Shown here piece after piece: positions 57,826 through 64,000 of a stretch of DNA of 64,000 nt (positions within the stretch are counted from its first letter, which is position 1; each line of letters opens with the position of its first letter). A program made the position numbers and the translations under genes. The stretch is from Methylomicrobium sp035916875 (GTDB lineage: Bacteria; Pseudomonadota; Gammaproteobacteria; Methylococcales; Methylomonadaceae), in assembly GCF_035916875.1 (NCBI RefSeq), contig NZ_JAXUHN010000071.1, positions 12,971 to 76,970 on the forward strand, given 5' to 3'. The notes under the pieces are model-generated. The model did no database searches, was not told the origin of the DNA, and worked only from the letters and a program-made list of their open reading frames with translations.

Positions 57826-58428
57826 TTAATTCAATGTTCTGATAACGGAAAACCTATAGCCTAACCCTCGAACAGTTTGTATAAGCTCTTCTCGGCCATA
57901 TTCGGAAAGCCGCGCGCGCAAGCGCCGGATTTGTTGATCAACCGTGCGCACTTCAATATAGATACTGCGCCCCCAGACCTCTTCCAATAACTCATTCCGA
58001 GTATGTACCTTATCCGGATAGCGCATCAGGAACTCAAGAAGCTTGAACTCGATGGGAGTGAGATCCAGCCGCCTGTCGCCGATTAGCAACTGCCGCTCCT
58101 CGAGATCCAGGATCAGGTCTCCAATCTTAAGATGCTCGGTATGTCCGTTGCTCAACCGTCTGCCCAACACTTTTTGTATTCGTGTCATGAACTCATTTGG
58201 TGAAAACGGCTTGATCATATAATCGTCTATACCGATTTCTAGGGCCGAAGGTTTGTCCGCTTCCGGGTTATATGCGGTCAACAGTATGATCGGTAATGAC
58301 TCACTATGAATTTTGAATCTGAGAATTTGCGCCAAATCTATACCGCTGATGCCCGGCAATGTTCCGTCCAATACCAACAAGTCTGCGGTATTTGTTAGCA
58401 GCCTGCGTATTCTGATTAATTTGAACAC
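57826..58428 (-). pseudogene. OmpR/PhoB-type response regulator, 5' end removed by IS21
   Basis: The frame encodes the last two thirds of a receiver domain (DLLVLDGTLPGISGIDLAQIL with the phosphoacceptor Asp; IILLTAYNPEAD; Lys in YMIKPFSPNEF) and a complete winged-helix output domain (LTPIEFKLLEFLMRYPDKVH; EVRTVDQQIRRLRARL). The first ~40 residues, including the acidic pocket, are missing. The frame runs instead into the IS21 terminus at about 58404-58428. The protein should be non-functional or constitutive. The partner kinase is not visible. Confidence 0.8.
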
Positions 58429-58449
58429 CGATTCTGGTCAATTTGAACA
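58404..58449. repeat. Terminal direct repeats of the IS21-family element
   Basis: On the minus strand TGTTCAAATTGACCAGAATC (from about 58449) and TGTTCAAATTAATCAGAATA (from about 58427) are two ~22-bp units. Multiple short terminal repeats of this kind are typical of IS21-family ends, where the transposase binds. They mark one intact end of the element at about 58404; no matching end is seen on the istA side. Confidence 0.65.
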
Positions 58450-58483
58450 GCTAAAATCCTAACGCATCCGTGGCAGTAAATTT

Positions 58484-59239
58484 TTACCCCAAGTGTTCAA
58501 CTTGGGTCAATGAATTTAATTTTTTTCGCATCGATTCCCCTTTCAAATTGATGCGATGCGCGTTATGCATCAGCCGGTCTAAAATGGCATCGGCCAGGGT
58601 GTTGTCGCCGATGGCCTGATACCATTGATCGGTGGGCAATTGACTAATAATGACCGTGGCGGACTGTTCGTGCCGGTCATCCATGATTTCCATCAGATCA
58701 TTGCGGGTCGCCGCAGTTAAGGGTTCCAAGCCCCAGTCGTCAAGGATCAGACAGTCGAAGTTGGCCAGGGTTTTGAGCATTTGACTGTAGCTGCCGTCGG
58801 CCTTGGCCTGGGTGAGCGCCAGGACGAGACGGGACAACCGGACATAGCGGACACTGTAACCTTTCAAGCAGGCCTGATGACCGAGTGCGCAGGCGAGATA
58901 GGTTTTACCGCTGCCGCAAGGGCCGGTCAGCAGCAGGTTCTGGTTTTTGTTCAGCCAGTCGCACATCAGCAGTGATGCCATCTGGGCTTGCTGCAAGCCT
59001 CTGGGGTGCTGATAATCGATGCCCTGGGCGTGGGCCTTGAGTTTAAATTGAGCGGTTCGGATCAGGCGCTCCTGTTTCCGCTGTTGCCGTTCCTGATTTT
59101 CCTGGTCGACCAGCAGTTGCAGGCGTTCGGCAAAGGCCAGTCCTTGATAGGTGCCGGGCTGTTCTTGTTGCGTTTGCAGGGCGCCGGCCATGCCGGTCAG
59201 TTTCAGTTGCCGCAGTTGGCTGAGGGTTTGTTCAATCAT
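58484..59239 (-). CDS. istB: IstB helper ATPase of IS21 family
   Basis: A 251-aa AAA+ ATPase with Walker A LLTGPCGSGKTYLACALG and Walker B FDCLILDDWGLEPL. Start chosen at MIEQTLSQLRQLKLTG (59239); a longer frame adds 14 residues without support. IstB remodels target DNA for the IstA transposase. Intact although its istA partner is truncated. Confidence 0.9.
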   Translation of the reverse strand: MIEQTLSQLRQLKLTGMAGALQTQQEQPGTYQGLAFAERLQLLVDQENQERQQRKQERLIRTAQFKLKAHAQGIDYQHPRGLQQAQMASLLMCDWLNKNQNLLLTGPCGSGKTYLACALGHQACLKGYSVRYVRLSRLVLALTQAKADGSYSQMLKTLANFDCLILDDWGLEPLTAATRNDLMEIMDDRHEQSATVIISQLPTDQWYQAIGDNTLADAILDRLMHNAHRINLKGESMRKKLNSLTQVEHLG

Positions 59240-59305
59240 CTGTTTTTCCTGTGGTATAAAAAAGAGAGAGGTGCCGCCCATCGTGTGCTGATGGGCAATC
59301 CGGTG

Positions 59306-60415
59306 TTAATGAAAACTCTGGGGGCCGCGAATATTGTCATGGGCTTGCGGCAATAAAGTCGCTTGCAGCGGCGTCGACTCCGGCAACCTATCCCGGTTGC
59401 TCTGCAGAATGGCCGTGATATTTTTCAATCGGTACAAGCCTGCTCGGTTAGCGATGGCGCAGGCTTGGTTCAAACGCTGAGCCGGGAAGCTCCGCTGAAG
59501 ATTGAGCAAGCCCAGGCAAACCCGGTACGCCTGTTCCGGATGCGGTTGGCGCTGTAATTGAGTCTTGACCCAAATCAGGACTTCAGGTCCCAAGGCCTGT
59601 GCCCAGTTCATTAATCGCCCTGGCGTCCATTGTTGATGCTTGGCGTGTTTCTCCGGCCTATGGGCGGGATCGGTGGTGGTGCCGGGGTAAAATTTACGGA
59701 CGTGGGACGCAATGCGTTGGTGATGAAAATAAACTTCCAGCAAATGCTCGCCGGCATGAACTTCTACCGCTTCGCCGACACAATGATGCGGGACCGAGTA
59801 CAGGTGTCGGTCGTAGGGGATGTGATAATCGATAGCGACCTTGGCCGTCTTGATATCGACAAATTGATACGCCTGTTTGGGCAACGGCTTCAGCGCCGGC
59901 CTGTCCACTTGCTCAAACCACTGCCGACGGTTGCCAGGCCACTGCTTGAATGGTTTGTGGTTGAGTTCGGTCAAGAGCGCCTGAAGACAGTGATTCAGTT
60001 CGGCCAGCGAGAAAAACGTCTGCTGGCGCAGCTTGGCCAGGATCCAGCGCTCAACAATCTGTACGCCGACTTCCGCCTTGGCTTTATCCTTGGGTTTATA
60101 AGGCCGGGCCGGCATCACGGCGACGCCGTAATGGGCCGCCAATTGCTGATAGGCCGGATTGAGCTCCGGTTCATAACGGCACGCCTTGCTGACCCCGCTT
60201 TTCAGATTATCGGGGACCAACAGCTGCGGGGTGCCGCCGAAAAACTCAAAGGCTCGAGCATGACTGCCCAACCAATCCGGCAGACTCTGGCTACGGGTGG
60301 CTTCGGCAAACGTGTAATTGGACGCCCCCAGCACCGCGACAAAAATACTGGCCGGGCGGATTTCGCCGGTCGTGGCGCACACGGGGTTTGAGGCGCAATG
60401 GAACGGAAAACCGAG
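59306..60415 (-). pseudogene. istA: IstA transposase, N-terminally truncated
   Basis: The frame reads CATTGEIRPASIFVAVLGAS then the rest of the DDE domain (FFGGTPQLLVPDNLKSGVSK with second Asp; PRPYKPKDKAKAEVGVQIVE with Glu) and the C-terminal part to 59306. The helix-turn-helix N-terminus and the first catalytic Asp are missing. Codons 60415-60383 (LGFPFHCASNPV) are foreign sequence. Expected full length is about 500 residues; about 355 remain. Non-functional. The stretch 60416-60629 contains no supported gene. Confidence 0.82.
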
Positions 60416-60629
60416 TTAACTGCTTGCCTAATAGCTTTTGCGATAACATAAGCGAGTGGCGGAATTTTCTCAATCCAGTGGTAAAAACTGACCCATAACT
60501 GCCGATCAAATACGATTTTACGCCTTCCTAAACCAGCCAGTCGTGGCGTGCTGCAAACGTCGGAGGTTTATGACCTGGACCTACTCACACCCATGGTGTC
60601 AATCGTAGCCAAACTGTCTCAAAACGGGT

Positions 60630-62663
60630 TTAATGATGACCCATGCCGAAGTAGCCATTTTGAATGTAGGAGGCTTTCGAATCACTTGAACTGGCGACAT
60701 GAATAGTTGCCATCATGCCGCCGTCTTCATGCTCCAATATATGACAATGAAAAACAAAATCACCCGCAATGGCAAAGGGAATTTCCACATCTATAGGCGA
60801 GGTATGACACGCGCCACTTCTCCAACTGGCGACAGTCCCATCGCAACCCTCATCACCGGTCAGCAAAGGGACACTATCCTGAAGAATGCCGCTTTCATTT
60901 CGTTTTAAAGCTTGTCCCTCTATTTCCCCACGGGTCAATACCCGGAACTTGGTCTGATGGATATGAAAATTATGATCCTCTCCGGTTAGATTGATCACTT
61001 CCCAATGTTCATACACCGGTGTATTGCCTGTTCCCAAAGGTAAGCAAATGGTCTTTTCTGCATTTGGAAATGCCGAGACATCCTGGAAACTGCCCGGTAC
61101 AGTAGCCCCATGTTGATCGATAAGTTCAAAGCCTATGCCGAAATTGTTGCTCAGTGGATAGCCGAAGAAAATACGTCGTTTCCAACCAACTGGTAAAGGT
61201 TTGCAGGCTGAGCTTGGCCCAACCGCCTGATTGGCTGTAGCAAGCTCTTTTGCTATCGCCTTGAGCTGTAGACCCGTAGCATCATGCTTTTTATCATGGA
61301 CATCAAGCACTGGAGTATTGTGTAAAGGGGCGTTGCCGGAAAAATTGACCTGTGCCAATTTGACGGCCGGCCAATTGTCAGCATCTTGACCTGTAGAATA
61401 ACCAATCGTTTGCAGAATAGCCTGGCTGCCGTCTGCTTTGATCATATGACCCTGCGCATTGCGATTCACCACCCAGACTTCGGCTCGGGAAGCAGGCATC
61501 ATATGCAGACTAGTTGCACAGACAGCCGATGGATTTTTAGAGGTTACCCCTGGACAAGCAATATGGCGGAATTTTGCTCCGCCGATTTGTTTAAAACCGC
61601 CTTTGGATGTGCCGGTAACTGGCGTCACGCTAATGCCGTCAATTGATAATACCTGCATCGCCATACCCGTTGTAGATGTGGGTGTGCCATCGACACTTTT
61701 CGTCAATTGCAGTTCGTAGGTCGCGCTACCAGAAGCATTGGTAATCCGCCATATTTGTCCTGCCGAGTTGACGGTGATAGTCGGATTTAATTGACCATTC
61801 ACGCTGAAATACCATTTGCCGCCATTATCGCCATTGCATAAACCGGCTACAGCCGATGGTGAAGTGCAGAAGTCCGGATCTTCTTCATCGTTCACGCTTT
61901 GATCGCCATTAACCTGAATATCCTTGAGAATTAAATGGCGAGTGGCGATATTGCCCGGCATTCCACGAAGATAGTCATTAACAGAGCCAACGGTGATGAT
62001 ACCCGAAAGACCGGCAGTAACCTGATTCAACGAAATACCATGCGCATGCGGATGAAACCAGTACAAACCCGAAGGATGACTATCGGGTATCTTAATTTGA
62101 TAGTCAGTGGTATCGGTACGCACATCCCCATGTATATGCGAGGTTGGCATTATATCAGGCATGCCGTTCGCCGAATTAAACGTAAGAACAAAAACGCTGT
62201 CGCCGAACAGAGGATTTATCGCCGTAGGTGAAGGTAAACCAGGCGCTACCAACATGCCATGTGTATGGATGTTGGTTGGATTTTGAGCCAAAAATTCCTC
62301 GCCGGGCTCTTCGCTATGCGATGAATCCAATATCATCGGCAGTTTGTTGACGAAATGTATTTTCAACGTATCGCCGGGGTTTACTTGTAAACGCGCTCCG
62401 CCATAAGGATTTGGATTTGACTTGTCTGGGGGACAGGTGTTTTCCACACTATATTTGCGTTCGCAAATTTCATAGGCCCAACCCGTAACCCCAGGCAACG
62501 CGTCAATAATTGTCGGTTTAGCAATCATGAGCAAATCGAGCGTTTTGTCGCCTTTGCTGCTGGCGAATACAGGGGGATCGATAAGCTCTCCAGCATTAAT
62601 GTTCTTTGTAGCACTGACCAATGCCAGCCCGCATAACAGGTATCTACCTACCTTCATTTTCAT
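60630..62663 (-). CDS. Secreted multicopper oxidase
   Basis: From ATG 62663 (earlier starts would add 39 residues with no signal) the ~677-aa protein has a signal peptide (MKMKVGRYLLCGLALVSATK) and the four copper motifs of a multicopper oxidase: NIHTHG, LYWFHPHAHG, HNFHIHQTKF and the type 1 site FHCHILEHEDGGM with Met axial ligand. Three cupredoxin domains are inferred. Likely a periplasmic or extracellular oxidase of metals or phenols. It is divergent from the beta-barrel gene at 62829, with a Fur-like box between. Confidence 0.88.
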   Translation of the reverse strand: MKMKVGRYLLCGLALVSATKNINAGELIDPPVFASSKGDKTLDLLMIAKPTIIDALPGVTGWAYEICERKYSVENTCPPDKSNPNPYGGARLQVNPGDTLKIHFVNKLPMILDSSHSEEPGEEFLAQNPTNIHTHGMLVAPGLPSPTAINPLFGDSVFVLTFNSANGMPDIMPTSHIHGDVRTDTTDYQIKIPDSHPSGLYWFHPHAHGISLNQVTAGLSGIITVGSVNDYLRGMPGNIATRHLILKDIQVNGDQSVNDEEDPDFCTSPSAVAGLCNGDNGGKWYFSVNGQLNPTITVNSAGQIWRITNASGSATYELQLTKSVDGTPTSTTGMAMQVLSIDGISVTPVTGTSKGGFKQIGGAKFRHIACPGVTSKNPSAVCATSLHMMPASRAEVWVVNRNAQGHMIKADGSQAILQTIGYSTGQDADNWPAVKLAQVNFSGNAPLHNTPVLDVHDKKHDATGLQLKAIAKELATANQAVGPSSACKPLPVGWKRRIFFGYPLSNNFGIGFELIDQHGATVPGSFQDVSAFPNAEKTICLPLGTGNTPVYEHWEVINLTGEDHNFHIHQTKFRVLTRGEIEGQALKRNESGILQDSVPLLTGDEGCDGTVASWRSGACHTSPIDVEIPFAIAGDFVFHCHILEHEDGGMMATIHVASSSDSKASYIQNGYFGMGHH

Positions 62664-62768
62664 GTGTGATTCTCTTGTGTAAGTTGATAAGCTCTCAAAA
62701 CCTGAGGTGTTGAAATTGGTATTGAGTAAATAAAACTCCGCAAGACCATTCAAATGAATTGTAGACCT

Positions 62769-62783
62769 AATGAGAATCATTTA
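62769..62783. promoter_or_regulatory. Fur-like box in the divergent promoter region
   Basis: AATGA-GAA-TCATT (62769-62781) is a perfect interrupted palindrome and, with the following bases, matches most of the Fur 7-1-7 consensus (TGAGAATCATTTACA against TGATAATNATTATCA). It lies between the multicopper oxidase and the outer-membrane protein genes and suggests iron control of one or both. Confidence 0.5.
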
Positions 62784-62828
62784 CAATAGCAATTACAAGA
62801 TTACTACATCTGCCTCCTGCCGAATGAA

Positions 62829-63683
62829 ATGAATAAGAACGAGCTGACATTTCTAAATAGATCACACAGGTCTCTTGCCGTGTTGCCTCTTTTTATTTGC
62901 GGTATCTTCGTCGCAGGCGTTGATACGAAGGCATACGCCGATGTCGATCCCTTCGAATTCCAAGTTTACGGGTATCAGACGCAAGGCAAAGGCAATCTTG
63001 ATCCCGAGTTACTCTCGAGCTATATCGTGGCAGGACATAAGGAAGGAGAAGGCGGTACTTCATCAACATTCGCCAGCCAAAGTATGATGCGCTATGCTAT
63101 GGAGCTGGAATATGGTATTACCGATAAGATTGATTTCGCTTACTATTTGAATCTTGCGCGTCCTGATGGGCAGGATTTGCAATACGCCGGCTCGAAATTC
63201 CGTTTCCGCGGCCAGTTCGCTGAAGCCGGAGAACTCCCTGTTGACATAGGATGGTATAGCGAAATTGAGTGGTGGAGTTCTAAATTCGATGACGACCAGG
63301 TCGAGGCCGAAGTTATGTTGACTCTGCAAAAGGATGTGGGCAATTGGACCTTTATTGTGAATGCTCCGGATATCGAAAAGGTAATCGTCGGCGCCGATCG
63401 CAACGAGGTATTCGAAATTGGTTATCGTGGCGAAGCGAGTTACCAAATGACCGATCGGACACGCCTGGGGTTACAAATTTACGGCGCCCCTGGACAAGTC
63501 AATGATGTAACTCCTATCGGTCAGCAACAGCATTATGTAATTCCTACTATACATACAGTATTGTTCGACGCTATCCGGTCTTCATTCGGTTTGGGATTCG
63601 GACTTACGCAAGGCTCTGACCTATTTTTTCTAAAAGCTAATTTCCACTTTGGGGGCGATATTTCCGAACGGATTTATGACTAA
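62829..63683 (+). CDS. Predicted outer-membrane beta-barrel protein
   Basis: A 284-aa protein with a signal peptide (SLAVLPLFICGIFVAG, then AYADVDPFEF). The mature part is a run of amphipathic strands with aromatic ends (DIGWYSEIEWWSSKF; FFLKANFHFG). This fits a small transport or porin-like barrel, possibly the partner of the neighbouring copper oxidase. No exact family is recognised. From 63684 to 63888 no gene is seen. Confidence 0.65.
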   Translation: MNKNELTFLNRSHRSLAVLPLFICGIFVAGVDTKAYADVDPFEFQVYGYQTQGKGNLDPELLSSYIVAGHKEGEGGTSSTFASQSMMRYAMELEYGITDKIDFAYYLNLARPDGQDLQYAGSKFRFRGQFAEAGELPVDIGWYSEIEWWSSKFDDDQVEAEVMLTLQKDVGNWTFIVNAPDIEKVIVGADRNEVFEIGYRGEASYQMTDRTRLGLQIYGAPGQVNDVTPIGQQQHYVIPTIHTVLFDAIRSSFGLGFGLTQGSDLFFLKANFHFGGDISERIYD

Positions 63684-63888
63684 ACACCTTACCCACTGAT
63701 TTTTATGAAATAGTGGCTTATATGTAGCCGTGGTAAAAGGAATCAAAGGTTGTTTTGGCCGATTTCCGGACCAGGAGCATGAAATTAATGTTTAATTATT
63801 GCGGATGCTGCAATGAGAAGAGAGCTTACAATAATTGGCTTCGTCACGTCTGCAGCGCTAAGATCGCTAATCAAGGCCATACTAGTGT

Positions 63889-64000
63889 CTAATTGCATAA
63901 GTTAGAGATTGTATTTTTGATCTGGCTGCCAACGACTTCGCGTTTCTTCCAAACGAAAGGTTGCGCTCCCGTGTTGTAGGCAGCAATGTATTTCTCCACC
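63889..64000 (-). CDS. IS630-type transposase, C-terminal end (runs off the window)
   Basis: On the minus strand the frame enters at the window edge and reads VEKYIAAYNTGAQPFVWKKR before ending at TAG 63889-63891. AAYN..QPFVW is the conserved C-terminal motif of IS630-family transposases. The 3' end of the element probably lies just beyond, near 63880. The rest of the gene is outside the window. Confidence 0.72.
   Translation of the reverse strand, partial: VEKYIAAYNTGAQPFVWKKREVVGSQIKNTISNLCN

Larger units (their letters stand above)
58404..60415 (-). mobile_element. IS21-family element, truncated at the istA end
   Basis: The element contains intact istB and a 5'-truncated istA in the usual order (istA-istB, minus strand) and one end with paired terminal repeats at 58404-58449. 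The other end is missing: istA homology breaks off at about 60385-60415. It interrupts the response-regulator gene. It should not be able to move by itself. Confidence 0.8.

Noticed and set aside
60291..60509. 72-aa minus-strand ORF at the istA border
   Set aside because: Its second half is istA read out of frame, so the ORF is a chance product of the junction.
1..64000. CRISPR arrays, tRNA and rRNA genes
   Set aside because: No regularly spaced direct repeats with unique spacers and no tRNA- or rRNA-like sequence was noticed.

Overview
This window is a large piece of a conjugative plasmid whose transfer and control backbone is of the IncP (RP4/RK2) type. The host is probably a beta- or gammaproteobacterium; that is inference from the plasmid family and from the Gram-negative cargo (RND efflux, outer-membrane proteins), and no host housekeeping gene is present. 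Recognisable IncP parts are an RP4-like oriT, the Tra1 genes (traC, traE, traF, traG, traI with nested traH, traJ, traK, traL, traM), the central control genes (kfrA, korB, incC with overlapping korA, kleE), the regulator trbA, and the Tra2 mating-pair operon (trbB to trbL, plus trbN). KorB operators (TTTAGCSGCTAAA) and KorA operators (GTTTAGCTAAAC) are scattered over the backbone, so the Kor regulon looks intact. The replication initiator is not TrfA. It is a RepA of the 'replication initiator protein A' type with its own 21-bp iterons, placed under an IncP-style KorA/KorB-controlled promoter.

Layout. Positions 1-10.8 kb are accessory: small hypotheticals; an XRE/ImmA-IrrE pair; a DUF4062 - UPRT-like - DUF1653 operon that may be a nucleotide-linked defence module; a tyrosine recombinase; a toxin-antitoxin pair with a frameshifted PIN toxin; a 2-kb segment flanked by ~110-bp inverted repeats; umuD with a nonsense-mutated umuC; and two small secreted proteins. 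Positions 10.8-27.8 kb are Tra1 and oriT. Here the traC primase is fused in frame behind a DarB/strawberry-notch-like methylase-helicase that itself carries a frameshift. Positions 27.8-29.0 kb hold a DUF3883 nuclease gene that has the layout of an integron gene cassette (attC at its 3' end). Positions 29.4-33.7 kb are the control region, 33.8-35.4 kb oriV and repA, and 35.6-47.0 kb trbA and the Tra2 operon. Positions 47.3-47.7 kb hold a second attC and a decayed cassette gene. Positions 47.8-56.8 kb are a four-gene MdtABC-type RND efflux operon with its outer-membrane factor. Positions 57-64 kb are a patchwork: a 180-bp MITE-like element, a response regulator beheaded by a truncated IS21-family element, a multicopper oxidase divergent from an outer-membrane beta-barrel protein with a Fur-like box between them, and the 3' end of an IS630-type transposase.

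How it works together. TraI/TraJ/TraK/TraH should process oriT. TraG couples the relaxosome to the Trb channel, and TraF should cyclise the TrbC pilin (all three known TraF catalytic residues fall at the RP4 positions). TraC and the fused methylase-helicase/ArdC regions probably protect and prime the incoming strand. KorA, KorB, TrbA and KfrA set expression, and IncC/KorB partition the plasmid. Several cargo genes are visibly broken by single-base changes (PIN toxin, umuC, the methylase-helicase, the second cassette). These are either real decay or residual assembly errors, and read-level checking would separate the two.
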